The notes under the pieces were generated by a model that saw only the letters and a list, made by a program, of their open reading frames with translations, was not told the DNA's origin and searched no databases. The translations under genes were made by a program, and so were the position numbers. Positions 16,751 to 24,579 of a stretch of 64,000 nt of DNA are shown here, in pieces (position 1 is the first letter of the stretch; each line of letters opens with the position of its first letter). The DNA is from SIG299 sp045531955 (lineage in GTDB: Bacteria > Bacillota > Clostridia > Lachnospirales > Lachnospiraceae): positions 1 to 64,000 of the forward strand of contig JAZSFC010000020.1 in assembly GCA_045531955.1 (NCBI GenBank). The letters run 5' to 3'.

Positions 16751-17275
16751 TTACTCATATGTTACTGCAACCTGGCACATTTTCATAGCTGCCAGCGCAT
16801 TTAAGTGGCTCTCCGGAGTAACTCCGGCACAACAGGAAGCATCCACAGTTACCGGCACTTCCGTCAGGTTCGCCTTAATTACAAAAGCATTGGAGATAAC
16901 GCAAATATCGGTACAAAGGCCACACAGCTCGATTTCCTCAATTTCTTCTTTGGCATTTTCTTCTGCCAGATACTTAGCCAATTCCACACTTCCAAAGGTT
17001 GGTTTGTTAAAAACTTTATTACCGGCACTTAATGTTTCCAACTCATCAGCTAACATCCAGCCCCAGGAACCTTCGATACAATGCTCCACCGGAAGATTCT
17101 TTCCCTCCTGGGTAGTCAGATAATCAGCCTGATGAGTATCTTTCGTGTAAATAACCTTACCGTCAAAATTCTTTACCTTTTCGATTACCTTAGGCAGGAT
17201 CGCTTCCGCCTCTTTGGTTCCAAGACTTCCTGTGATGAAATCATTCTGCATATCCACAACAATCAAGTATTTCAT
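16751..17275 (-). CDS. pncA: Nicotinamidase (isochorismatase family)
   Basis: Deamidates nicotinamide to nicotinate. The 174-residue hydrolase has the catalytic Asp in VVDMQNDFITG (about residues 6-16) and the catalytic Cys within CGLCTDICV (about 118-126). Shine-Dalgarno AAGGAGG precedes ATG. It is first in the pncA-pncB operon and divergent from azlC. Confidence 0.93.
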   Translation of the reverse strand: MKYLIVVDMQNDFITGSLGTKEAEAILPKVIEKVKNFDGKVIYTKDTHQADYLTTQEGKNLPVEHCIEGSWGWMLADELETLSAGNKVFNKPTFGSVELAKYLAEENAKEEIEEIELCGLCTDICVISNAFVIKANLTEVPVTVDASCCAGVTPESHLNALAAMKMCQVAVTYE

Positions 17276-17332
17276 AAATGTTATCCTCCTTATTCCCCTG
17301 TTGAAACCACTGAGTTACGTTACTTTGTCAAA

Positions 17333-17361
17333 ACTATACCATTTCAATTTATTTTTTTCAA
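17333..17361 (-). promoter_or_regulatory. pncA promoter with extended -10
   Basis: On the minus strand: TTGAAA (17356-17361), 17 bp, TATAGT (17333-17338), preceded by TGG (extended -10). The -35 lies 7 bp from the -35 of the divergent azlC promoter. Confidence 0.75.
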
Positions 17362-17368
17362 TAGCATC

Positions 17369-17397
17369 TTGCATCAAATTCGGAATGGGACTATAAT
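17369..17397 (+). promoter_or_regulatory. azlC promoter
   Basis: TTGCAT (17369-17374), 17 bp, TATAAT (17392-17397), 31 bp before the azlC ATG. It is back to back with the pncA promoter. Confidence 0.75.
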
Positions 17398-17428
17398 TCA
17401 TAACAAATCTTTTACTAAAGGTGAAATC

Positions 17429-18169
17429 ATGAAAACTTATTCGATAAAACAAAATAAACAGGCAGTTCTGCAGGGCTTTCGGGATGGTATTCCCATTGGT
17501 CTCGGTTATTTCGCCGTAGCCTTTTCCCTCGGCATTGCTGCTAAAAACGCAGGGCTCACACCCTTTCAGGCCTTTTTGACCAGTGCCCTGTGCCATGCCT
17601 CTGCCGGAGAATATGCCGGCTTTACAGTAATCGCAGCAGCCGCTTCTTTTTTGGAAATGGCAACCATCACGCTGATTGCCAACGCCAGATATCTTCTCAT
17701 GAGCTGTGCCATGAGCCAGCGCATCGACCCGCAGATGCCGTTTTTCCACCGGTTGATTATGTCCTTTTTCATCACGGATGAATTGTTTGGTATTGCCATT
17801 GCAAGACCGGGATATTTAAACCCATGGTACTCTTACGGCGCTATTTTATTTGCGTCTCCTTGCTGGGCTGTGGGCACCGCCCTTGGTGCTATTGCCGGAA
17901 ATCTGCTGCCGCTTCGGCTGGTCAGCGCCTTCAGCGTTGCTTTGTACGGTATGTTCCTTGCCATCTTTATTCCACCGGCAAGAAAAAATAAGGTTATTTT
18001 AGGGATTGTGGTGCTTTGCTTTGTATGCAGCGGCCTAGCTTCCATTCTTCCGGTAATTTCTGCCTGGTCCGAAGGAACCCGCACTATCATCCTTACCTTG
18101 GTTATTTCCGCCGGAGCAGCTCTCCTGTTCCCAAGAAAGACCGAAGAGGAGGTGACCGCCCATGAATAA
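17429..18169 (+). CDS. azlC: Branched-chain amino acid exporter, large subunit AzlC
   Basis: Membrane protein of 246 residues with about seven hydrophobic helices. The GFRDGIPIGLGYFAVAFSLG segment (about residues 16-35) and SALCHASAGEYAG (about 50) are AzlC hallmarks. ATG at 17429 was chosen because AAAGGTGA precedes it and the promoter lies just upstream; longer frames start inside pncA. It overlaps azlD by 8 bp. AzlCD exports branched-chain amino acids in Bacillus; substrate here is inferred. Confidence 0.92.
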   Translation: MKTYSIKQNKQAVLQGFRDGIPIGLGYFAVAFSLGIAAKNAGLTPFQAFLTSALCHASAGEYAGFTVIAAAASFLEMATITLIANARYLLMSCAMSQRIDPQMPFFHRLIMSFFITDELFGIAIARPGYLNPWYSYGAILFASPCWAVGTALGAIAGNLLPLRLVSAFSVALYGMFLAIFIPPARKNKVILGIVVLCFVCSGLASILPVISAWSEGTRTIILTLVISAGAALLFPRKTEEEVTAHE

Positions 18170-18464
18170 AAATTATATTTATATTCTCATCATGGCCGGC
18201 GTTTCCTTTCTGATTCGCGCTCTGCCGATGACCTTATTCCGCAAGCAGATAAAGAGCAAGTTTATACAGTCATTTTTATACTATGTGCCTTATGTCACTC
18301 TTTCCGTTATGACCTTCCCGGCCATTGTAAACGCCACCCAAAGTCCGGTGTCCGGCATGGCAGCATTGGTAGTCGGTATCCTGGCGGCATGGTTTGGGGC
18401 GGACTTGTTTAAAACCGCAGTGGTTTGCTGCGGAACGGTATTTTTACTGGAATGGTTCTTATAA
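18162..18464 (+). CDS. azlD: Branched-chain amino acid exporter, small subunit AzlD
   Basis: The 100-residue protein has three to four hydrophobic helices, with the family features FLIRALPMTLFR (about residues 16-27) and SFLYYVPYVTLSVMTFP (about 38-54). Its start overlaps the azlC stop, which indicates translational coupling. A terminator follows at 18475. Confidence 0.92.
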   Translation: MNKNYIYILIMAGVSFLIRALPMTLFRKQIKSKFIQSFLYYVPYVTLSVMTFPAIVNATQSPVSGMAALVVGILAAWFGADLFKTAVVCCGTVFLLEWFL

Positions 18465-18474
18465 TTAAATCACA

Positions 18475-18525
18475 AAAGAGGTATCCCGAATTACAAAATG
18501 AATTTGGAATACCTCTTTATTTTTC
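18475..18525. terminator. Bidirectional terminator between azlD and the HMA gene
   Basis: AAAGAGGTAT and ATACCTCTTT arms close an interrupted stem. T-rich tails follow on both strands (TATTTTTC on plus, CTCTTTTG on minus), which suits the convergent genes. Confidence 0.85.
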
Positions 18526-18548
18526 ATGTAACTTTATAACATTGTGCT

Positions 18549-18893
18549 TTACGGTAACACCTTATATCCTAACCGTTCAATTTTGCTCTTAATCAATTCA
18601 TCATCCACATCCTCAGCGTAAGATACGGTAAGTGTACCATTTTTTAAATCCACACTGCCGGACACGCCTTGGATGTCATTTACCACCTCTTCCACTCTTG
18701 CTTTACAATGTTCGCAATGCATGCCCTCTACCTTAAAGTTTTTCTGATAAAGCACCTTGGACAGCTTTTTCTTTTTCGGCTTATAGTCGGCACTGCCACA
18801 GCAGCCACCCTTTCTTGCGAAGTGTTTTACCGTAGCCCGGATACCGAAAAATAAAGCCACTACTAAGATCGCTATAATAATACCGTCTGTCAT
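18549..18893 (-). CDS. Membrane-anchored heavy-metal-binding (HMA) protein
   Basis: The 114-residue protein has one N-terminal membrane helix (about residues 3-20), a Cys-rich, Lys-rich linker (GGCCGS near 31) and a C-terminal HMA fold with GMHCEHC (about 57-63), the CxxC metal site of CopZ-type chaperones. A membrane tether on an HMA domain suggests metal hand-over at the membrane, for example copper or another soft metal. No P-type ATPase is adjacent. A perfect palindrome overlaps its transcription start, so it is likely repressor-controlled. Confidence 0.85.
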   Translation of the reverse strand: MTDGIIIAILVVALFFGIRATVKHFARKGGCCGSADYKPKKKKLSKVLYQKNFKVEGMHCEHCKARVEEVVNDIQGVSGSVDLKNGTLTVSYAEDVDDELIKSKIERLGYKVLP

Positions 18894-18918
18894 TGTTTTT
18901 TCCTTTCTACTTATGCAT

Positions 18919-18940
18919 TTAGTTAGTTGTAACTAACTAA
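18919..18940. promoter_or_regulatory. Palindromic operator before the HMA gene
   Basis: A perfect inverted repeat with 10-bp arms, TTAGTTAGTT and AACTAACTAA, separated by GT. It lies just downstream of the -10 box at the expected start point, a typical repressor position. The TTAG..CTAA edges recall DtxR/IdeR-type metal operators, but I cannot assign the regulator. Confidence 0.8.
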
Positions 18941-18941
18941 T

Positions 18942-18970
18942 ATTATATATTCCGAGTCAATTTCAGTCAA
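18942..18970 (-). promoter_or_regulatory. Promoter of the HMA gene
   Basis: On the minus strand: TTGACT (18965-18970), 17 bp, TATAAT (18942-18947), with the palindromic operator immediately downstream. Confidence 0.85.
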
Positions 18971-18985
18971 GAATTTATTTCACAC

Positions 18986-19016
18986 AAAAAAAGAAGTACA
19001 CACACCGGCATACTTC
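18986..19016 (-). terminator. Terminator after the cyclase gene
   Basis: On the minus strand: GAAGTA / TACTTC arms (extended by neighbouring weak pairs) followed by T7. It ends the transcript of the XRE regulator and cyclase genes, 8 bp after the cyclase stop. Confidence 0.85.
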
Positions 19017-19023
19017 CTTCTTT

Positions 19024-19617
19024 TTACATCGCTAATAAAATCGCCCGACACGGTGCTCCGTCCGCTCCCGCTAAGTTTAGCGGTGCCGCATTAAGAAGAA
19101 ACACGCCCTCCGGAACTTCTGCCAGGCGGATACCTTCCAGAAGAACCACATCTGCTCCAAGCAACACTTTATGTACCGCCATCGGAGCATTTTCCGGTCC
19201 TACCGTTTGGGCTTCATTGCCCACTAATAACACTTTTGCCTTAGCAAACACTTCGGCAGCTTCCAAGGAAACTTCTGCATTGCCTTTAATGAGGATACGC
19301 TTGGATGCATCGGCATTTGTGTCGGATGCTTTTTGTAGTATTTCTTTGGCACCCTCTGCAGTTACTACACCTTCACGCTCTGCCACATAGCAAGGTCCCA
19401 CAAACTTTTCTAACGAAACCTGATCGATGGTTTTTCCATCGTTAATAAAATGATACGGTGCATCCACATGGGTCCCGTTATGGGCGCACATATGAACTGC
19501 GGTTAAATTATATAAGTCGCCCTTATTCATGTCATTCATAATTTCCCGCTGCGGTGCCGGATCCCCCGGAAACACGGTGCAGGAAAATACTTCTTGGGAA
19601 ATATCGTAGATTTTCAT
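19024..19617 (-). CDS. Cyclase / kynurenine-formamidase-like metal hydrolase
   Basis: The 197-residue protein of the cyclase superfamily carries the metal-binding HNGTHVDAPYHF motif (about residues 45-56), with DISQEVFSCTVFPGDP at the N-terminus. Family members hydrolyse N-formylkynurenine or isatin, or are uncharacterised; no tryptophan-catabolic gene is nearby, so the substrate is open. It follows the XRE regulator by 18 bp and is probably in the same transcript. Confidence 0.85.
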   Translation of the reverse strand: MKIYDISQEVFSCTVFPGDPAPQREIMNDMNKGDLYNLTAVHMCAHNGTHVDAPYHFINDGKTIDQVSLEKFVGPCYVAEREGVVTAEGAKEILQKASDTNADASKRILIKGNAEVSLEAAEVFAKAKVLLVGNEAQTVGPENAPMAVHKVLLGADVVLLEGIRLAEVPEGVFLLNAAPLNLAGADGAPCRAILLAM

Positions 19618-19635
19618 AGCAAATCACCTCATCTT

Positions 19636-20364
19636 TTACTGTAATTTCTTTATCCAGTCCTTTTCCTCCGGACACACCATTTGCAGAAAACGCAATACCT
19701 CTTTTCCTGCTGCCACACATTCTCCTTTTGGACACTTATTACCGTAGCAGGTATTCCTTAATCTTTGCAATGCATTTGTTATCATTTCCTGCACCATTTC
19801 GTTTTCGGGTGCAAATTGAAACAATATCCGAAGAATCTCCAATTCAAAATAATTTGCATATAAAATATTCGTTTTCGGTAAACTGCCATCTGCCAGACGA
19901 AGCTTTTTATTTTCATTATACGGTGGAATAAAATAGTTCGGATAAATATTGTCTGTATAAGGATTTACCCGCATGCGAAGCTTGTATTTCTTCACATCAT
20001 CTTTGCATGCAATGCCATTTAATAACTGTTCAACAATTTCCTGTTTTTCTTTGTCAGTGTATTTCTCTCCCTCTGCTTCATTCTGAGAGACTTCAATAAG
20101 AATTCTGTAGCTTTCCATATATGCATCTTCATTCAGCAAAAACGATTTTGTTTCTTTCTTTTTCCCTTCCACCAATTCTGCCACGCTAACCCCCAGTTCG
20201 TTTGCGAGCATTGGGAGCACTGCATAAACCGGCATACTGTTACCATTTTCCCAGCGTGATACACTGCGGTTATGGACACCCAATCGTTCTGCCAACTGTT
20301 CCTGAGTTAGTTTCTTCTCTTTCCTTAATTTGGCTATGAATTTTCCGATATTTTCTTGATTCAT
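19636..20364 (-). CDS. XRE-type transcriptional regulator with C-terminal Cys cluster
   Basis: The 242-residue protein has an N-terminal helix-turn-helix (residues about 8-62, with LTQEQLAERLGVHNRSVSRWENG), then a roughly 170-residue domain that I do not recognise. Near the C-terminus are Cys206, 211, 216 and 231 (C-x4-C-x4-C-x14-C), which could bind zinc or an Fe-S cluster. It lies upstream of the cyclase gene and may regulate it. Shine-Dalgarno GAAAGGAG precedes ATG. Confidence 0.85.
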   Translation of the reverse strand: MNQENIGKFIAKLRKEKKLTQEQLAERLGVHNRSVSRWENGNSMPVYAVLPMLANELGVSVAELVEGKKKETKSFLLNEDAYMESYRILIEVSQNEAEGEKYTDKEKQEIVEQLLNGIACKDDVKKYKLRMRVNPYTDNIYPNYFIPPYNENKKLRLADGSLPKTNILYANYFELEILRILFQFAPENEMVQEMITNALQRLRNTCYGNKCPKGECVAAGKEVLRFLQMVCPEEKDWIKKLQ

Positions 20365-20438
20365 TCAAAGCACTCCTTTCAGAAAAAGTTTAGCACAGCA
20401 CCCTTTAAGTTAACACGACACAAAATGAGAATACCGCT

Positions 20439-20984
20439 TTATCTTGCTAGTTTCTTCTTGCAAAGCTTAACCACACCATATATTCCATATCCGATTACAT
20501 ATCCCAAGGAATTCAAAATCAAATCGTCAATATCCGACACTCTTTCATAAAACGGTAACTGCAGAATTTCAATACATAGGGAAAATCCAACACCTGCCGA
20601 AATCACTTTCCACGGAGTGCCTAACTTTTTGTAAACAACCGGCCAAATTATGCCAATTGGAATAAACATAGCAGTGTTCCCGATGAAATTAAGTAACGCT
20701 TCCTTGAATACCGGATAATCAAACAAATAAACAAACGGCAATAAATTGATACGGAACGGAAACCAATTCTCTTTATAAAACACCAGCGGCTGAATCTTGC
20801 CGTCCACTTTACCGAATGGGCAGAAAGTAAATCTGGTTACCACAAGCAAGCAAACGTATACCAGAAGCAACTGAAGTTCCTGTTTCCAATTAACATGCTT
20901 TTGCTTTGTCCATACCACAGTTCTGACAAGCAGCCAAAGTACCGTTATTAAAATTACCATAAATGTATATGATATCTGAATCAT
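20439..20984 (-). CDS. VanZ-family membrane protein
   Basis: The 181-residue protein has about five hydrophobic helices. The central RINLLPFVYLFD and NFIGNTAMFIPIGII blocks and the late EILQLP...RVSDIDDLILNSLG are VanZ-family features. VanZ gives teicoplanin tolerance in enterococci, but most family members are of unknown function, and no other glycopeptide-resistance gene is nearby. It starts 12 bp after the kinase-like gene ends. Confidence 0.9.
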   Translation of the reverse strand: MIQISYTFMVILITVLWLLVRTVVWTKQKHVNWKQELQLLLVYVCLLVVTRFTFCPFGKVDGKIQPLVFYKENWFPFRINLLPFVYLFDYPVFKEALLNFIGNTAMFIPIGIIWPVVYKKLGTPWKVISAGVGFSLCIEILQLPFYERVSDIDDLILNSLGYVIGYGIYGVVKLCKKKLAR

Positions 20985-20996
20985 ACATTACTCCTT

Positions 20997-21599
20997 TTAC
21001 ACTCCAAACCGGTATTCTTTTTCTTCCTTCTCGTTTGCCACCAACCCAAAGTGTTTGATGACCAAATCCGCCACCTCGTCCGGTTCTAAATTGGTGTTAT
21101 CAATTTTCATGTGATTTTGAAACCAAACTTCATCAGAATCAGAGTTCAATTTATGAAGGTCTGTATCCCGCAGCAAGTTCGCCCTGCTCCACTCTACATC
21201 CCGCTTGGATGCCTTCCGCTCCATGCGGTGAGGCGTCGTGTTTCTCTCTAATCTTTTTTCCAAATCTGCACTAAGCTCCACGAAGTAGAAGCTGCCGCCT
21301 GCATCTTCAAACATCTTTGCAAGGCTCTCCAAATACTCTTTTTCCTGAAGAAGCTCAAAAGCACAGACATAAGTAAAGAGCAAATCCACATTATGCTTCA
21401 CTGCCAAATCAAACGCAGTTTTTCTAAAGATTGCATTGAATTCCTTTTGTGCAGGAGTTGCAAACCCGAAAATTCTGTCCGACACCTCGATGCTGTCGTG
21501 ATTCATCATCAGGTTATATTTTAATTTATCTCTTAATCTTTCCGCCACGGTCATTTTGCCTACGGCCTGAGGACCGCAGACTACAATTAGGTTTGCCAT
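20997..21599 (-). CDS. P-loop kinase-like protein (shikimate-kinase-like)
   Basis: The 200-residue protein starts at ATG 21599 (AAAGGAG upstream). It has a Walker A loop GPQAVGKMT (about residues 9-17) and the general layout of small-molecule or nucleoside kinases, with a LERNTTPHRMERKASKRDVE lid-like basic segment around 118-137. The acceptor substrate cannot be told. It belongs to a compact run with HIT and NUDIX genes that look like nucleotide-metabolism accessories. Confidence 0.75.
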   Translation of the reverse strand: MANLIVVCGPQAVGKMTVAERLRDKLKYNLMMNHDSIEVSDRIFGFATPAQKEFNAIFRKTAFDLAVKHNVDLLFTYVCAFELLQEKEYLESLAKMFEDAGGSFYFVELSADLEKRLERNTTPHRMERKASKRDVEWSRANLLRDTDLHKLNSDSDEVWFQNHMKIDNTNLEPDEVADLVIKHFGLVANEKEEKEYRFGV

Positions 21600-21612
21600 A
21601 ATTTTTTCTCCT

Positions 21613-22062
21613 TTATTTGCCCGGGTAACTGATTTCATCTCCCCAGCCAAGCAACACATCAAAGAAGTCACCCACATTCATCAAACCGTAGTTCCACAAA
21701 AATGCCCGGTCCTTTTCACTGAGTTCGTGCAGTTCCTTCCAACAAACATTTTTGATGGACTGTTCGCCACCTTCCGGTACCTCCGGGTCACTTCCCACAA
21801 TGGCTTCCTGTTCTTCCGGAACATCCACCAAAAAAATATACTCTATGCTTCCGTTTTTACAGTGCATTATATTCAGCGGCCTGAGGATTGTACCATCCAA
21901 ACCGCACTCTTCCTTTAATTCCCTTATTGCCGCTTCCTCCGGTGTTTCACCAGCCTCGATGCCGCCTCCCGGAAGTTCAAAAATGGTTCGGTTAAACCGG
22001 AATGTCTCTATCATTAAAATTTTTCTGCCACGGAGTACCATGGCCATGCTTCTATTACGCAT
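21613..22062 (-). CDS. NUDIX hydrolase
   Basis: The 149-residue protein has a complete Nudix box beginning GGGIEAGETPEEAAIRELKE (about residues 32-51) and continuing ECGL. It hydrolyses a nucleoside-diphosphate-linked substrate that cannot be predicted. Its start overlaps the HIT gene stop by 8 bp, which suggests translational coupling. Confidence 0.9.
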   Translation of the reverse strand: MRNRSMAMVLRGRKILMIETFRFNRTIFELPGGGIEAGETPEEAAIRELKEECGLDGTILRPLNIMHCKNGSIEYIFLVDVPEEQEAIVGSDPEVPEGGEQSIKNVCWKELHELSEKDRAFLWNYGLMNVGDFFDVLLGWGDEISYPGK

Positions 22063-22450
22063 TTATTTTCTCCCGTATCTTTTCTGCAATTTCTTTATTA
22101 ACATTCTTCTTTTCTTCGCCATAGGTCCAGCCAAATCCATCTCCCTGATAGCGCGGAAAAATATGCAGATGGTAATGCCCAACATCATTGAACTTACCAC
22201 CATTTTGCATGATGCTGTAACCATCCGGATGATATATCTCTTTCAGTACCGACACAAGCTTCTTTGATACCAGCATCAAGTGGGTTAATACCTCATCCGG
22301 CACCTCATCTACATCAAGGTAATGTGCCTTGGGTACAAGTAGAATATGTCCTTCGTTAATCGGATCCATATCCATAAAAGCCATAACCAAATCATCTTCA
22401 AATACAATATCAGTTGTTATGTTTTCTTTATGACAAAAAATGCAATTCAT
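22055..22450 (-). CDS. HIT-family nucleotide hydrolase/transferase
   Basis: The 131-residue protein starts at ATG 22450 with CGGAGG upstream. The histidine triad is GHYHLHIFPRY (about residues 91-101), with GHILLVPKAHY earlier. An N-terminal CIFCHKE pair may bind zinc, as in Fhit/HinT-like bacterial members. Likely acts on AMP-linked or dinucleoside compounds. Confidence 0.9.
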   Translation of the reverse strand: MNCIFCHKENITTDIVFEDDLVMAFMDMDPINEGHILLVPKAHYLDVDEVPDEVLTHLMLVSKKLVSVLKEIYHPDGYSIMQNGGKFNDVGHYHLHIFPRYQGDGFGWTYGEEKKNVNKEIAEKIREKINA

Positions 22451-22469
22451 AATATGCCTCCGAAACCAT

Positions 22470-22889
22470 TTACTGCTCTTTATACACATATACAACATCA
22501 TCGTCAGCCGTCTGGATTCCGCCTGATTTCTCATAACACCTACAGGCAGACTCATTACTTTTATTCGTTATCAAAAACATTTTCCTACAACCTATACTTT
22601 TTGTATGAGCATAGATATATTTCATCAACCCTGTTCCATAACCATGCTTCTGATAGTCTTGCATAATATCAATGGCATGCATATAAAAGTCTCTTTTCCC
22701 ATCTGGTCTAACTAAAACATAGCCATAAGCAAACCCGATGATTGCATCCTTTTCTTTCGCCACGTAAGCAAATGCATTTTTCTCTTTCAAAAATCCTTCA
22801 AGAATATACGCATCATATTTTGTGTTTTCATCATCGACAAAATGTCGCATCAGTTCAATATCTTGTTTATCAAGCACTTTATATTCCAT
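22470..22889 (-). CDS. GNAT acetyltransferase (AAC(3)-I-like)
   Basis: The 139-residue GNAT protein has an acetyl-CoA loop QDYQKHGYGTGLMKY (about residues 77-91) and a C-terminal SACRCYEKSGGIQTADDDVVYVY block. The layout resembles the AAC(3)-I group of aminoglycoside acetyltransferases, but similarity by eye does not prove a resistance function. It lies 19 bp upstream of the HIT gene. Confidence 0.8.
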   Translation of the reverse strand: MEYKVLDKQDIELMRHFVDDENTKYDAYILEGFLKEKNAFAYVAKEKDAIIGFAYGYVLVRPDGKRDFYMHAIDIMQDYQKHGYGTGLMKYIYAHTKSIGCRKMFLITNKSNESACRCYEKSGGIQTADDDVVYVYKEQ

Positions 22890-22937
22890 ATAATCTTCTT
22901 CTCAAATTAATTTTCTTAAGCATCAATCAAAATATAT

Positions 22938-23564
22938 CTACTTATTATGATTCGGTTTCCAAGGTGGCGGACAAAGTAAGGTCGTTTTTCCGATGTCAGG
23001 TAATACATCATAAAGGGAACCGCCCATTTTTTCTTCAAAATATTCTTTATTTTGAAATGTAATCTCCCATCCTTGTATGTATTTTTCCATAATCCCGTAT
23101 CTACGGGTTACATCCACGAAACGCTTTTCCAAAATAACAAATCCATAATCCGTTGCTAATGCATCACATATTTGAATTAATTTATCATAATCATCTGTCT
23201 GACAATTAGTAATATAGTTTTTTATTGCTTTTTCTTCCTCTGTGGTTGGATTATAACTAAATTCATCCTTCATAAGTGGATATGAATGTGTCATACATAC
23301 TCTTGCAACTTCATCCCAGCCCTTATTCATGGCATATTTGTAGCCCTCATATACATGTTTTGGTATATTTACAATTCCTACCCTTCTTCCGATATCATGA
23401 AGCATTCCGACGATATATGCTTTATTTTCATCCATTCCCGATACCTTCTGCGCGATATTTCTAGCCGCAATTCCTACGTTTAGGGAATGTTTCGTCCAAG
23501 GTCCCGGATTTAATTGTTCTGCTATTTCTAATTCCTTTATAGCTTCTTCTACTGTTGGCAACAT
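22938..23564 (-). CDS. HD-domain phosphohydrolase
   Basis: The 208-residue protein has an HD metal motif: a first His near KHSLN (about 25), GMLHDIGRR (about 53-61), THSYP (about 92) and a distal Asp in QICDAL (about 134). The family cleaves phosphate esters of nucleotides or second messengers; substrate here is unknown. It sits alone between the GNAT gene and a GNAT pseudogene. Confidence 0.85.
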   Translation of the reverse strand: MLPTVEEAIKELEIAEQLNPGPWTKHSLNVGIAARNIAQKVSGMDENKAYIVGMLHDIGRRVGIVNIPKHVYEGYKYAMNKGWDEVARVCMTHSYPLMKDEFSYNPTTEEEKAIKNYITNCQTDDYDKLIQICDALATDYGFVILEKRFVDVTRRYGIMEKYIQGWEITFQNKEYFEEKMGGSLYDVLPDIGKTTLLCPPPWKPNHNK

Positions 23565-23587
23565 TATTGTACACCTCTTTTATCCAA

Positions 23588-23742
23588 TTAAATGTTTTTA
23601 ATCATCAAATACCTGCTTCCCTGGTCTTCGTATATTTCATAGCCATGCCGCTCATATAACCGAAATGCTGCAACATTTCAATAAATAATTCATTGATTCT
23701 GTTGCTGTCTTTCTTTTCTGCTTTTCCTAATGTCCAATTCAT
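23588..23742 (-). pseudogene. GNAT acetyltransferase pseudogene with internal deletion
   Basis: The first 25 codons read MNWTLGKAEKKDSNRINELF and continue IEMLQ, a GNAT N-terminus. They join near 23666-23672, out of frame, to a second frame that reads RLYERHGYEIYEDQGSRYL followed by MIKNI and a stop at 23588-23590, a typical GNAT C-terminal strand. About 90-100 internal codons, including the acetyl-CoA loop, are missing compared with a normal member. It is therefore a deletion relic rather than a small gene. Confidence 0.8.
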
Positions 23743-23764
23743 AATTCCAGTTCTCTCCGAAAAA

Positions 23765-24556
23765 TCAAATTTTCTCTTTCTGCGAAACAATCGTCAGCCA
23801 CGCCGGCAAAGCTGCCATAGGATTCAATTCCCATTGATTCACATTCGTTAATTCATCCGAAGATTGCTTTACCAACTCATCATATGTATACCAGAACGAA
23901 GCATTTACCGCCTGTAATTCTACAACTTCTTTTATGTTCAGTCCTGCCATGGCAGTTGCATTTATCAAATCCTGAACTCTCCAATGGCAAGACGGAAATA
24001 CATCATTATCTGACTTGATTATTTGCGGCTGTTTCCATGGTTCGCACGTAAACGGACGAGTAAACGGGTGAATATCATACATGACAGAATATCTGCCCTT
24101 CTTCAACACTCTGTATATATTTTGATACATTCCAATTAAATCTGTAATCCAGGTATGTGTACCATTAGAGGTATAAACCAAATCGTACTCCTCATCCTGT
24201 ATATTGGCTAATTCCATAGTATTATCACACACAAATTTAATGTTAAGCTTCAATTTTTCTGCAATCACTGCAGCATTTTCCAATTGTCTTTCACTAATAT
24301 CTGCGGAAGTTACATCAGCACCCATAAGTGCAAAGGCAAAAGCCGCATGATTATCTCCGCTTGATGGCAACAAAATCTTTTTCCCTTTTATATCAGGCAA
24401 GTATTTCTTTATTAAGGAATACACCTCGGGATGAAATGCCGTTTCCGGATGCTCCACTAATTCATTTATTTTTTCATCGGTTCTCAGCGAATTGTACCAC
24501 TGAGAATCCGCCGTAATATTCCATTTTTCTTTTACTATTTTTAACTGTTCATTCAT
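23765..24556 (-). CDS. SAM-dependent methyltransferase
   Basis: The 263-residue class I methyltransferase has motif I altered to LLPSSGDNHAAFAFALMGAD (about residues 62-81), motif II TSADISERQLE, and motif IV DLVYTSNGTHTWI (about 124-136). The Gly-rich loop is less glycine-rich than usual. Substrate is unknown. It lies 23 bp after the YwaF-like gene and is probably co-transcribed with it. Confidence 0.85.
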   Translation of the reverse strand: MNEQLKIVKEKWNITADSQWYNSLRTDEKINELVEHPETAFHPEVYSLIKKYLPDIKGKKILLPSSGDNHAAFAFALMGADVTSADISERQLENAAVIAEKLKLNIKFVCDNTMELANIQDEEYDLVYTSNGTHTWITDLIGMYQNIYRVLKKGRYSVMYDIHPFTRPFTCEPWKQPQIIKSDNDVFPSCHWRVQDLINATAMAGLNIKEVVELQAVNASFWYTYDELVKQSSDELTNVNQWELNPMAALPAWLTIVSQKEKI

Positions 24557-24579
24557 ATTTTTTCCCTTTTCCCCAGAAA

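Noticed and set aside
17081..17428. Long N-terminal extension of azlC reaching into pncA
   Set aside because: It overlaps pncA on the other strand and crosses the azlC promoter; ATG 17429 has a ribosome-binding site.
20439..20984. Glycopeptide resistance (VanZ)
   Set aside because: No van ligase, dehydrogenase or dipeptidase genes nearby; VanZ-family proteins are widespread without this role.
22470..22889. Aminoglycoside resistance gene
   Set aside because: Similarity to AAC(3)-I is only in the general GNAT layout, with no resistance context; kept as a GNAT protein.
23605..23790. Small 61-residue gene
   Set aside because: The continuation in the second frame shows a GNAT C-terminus, so it is recorded as a pseudogene instead.
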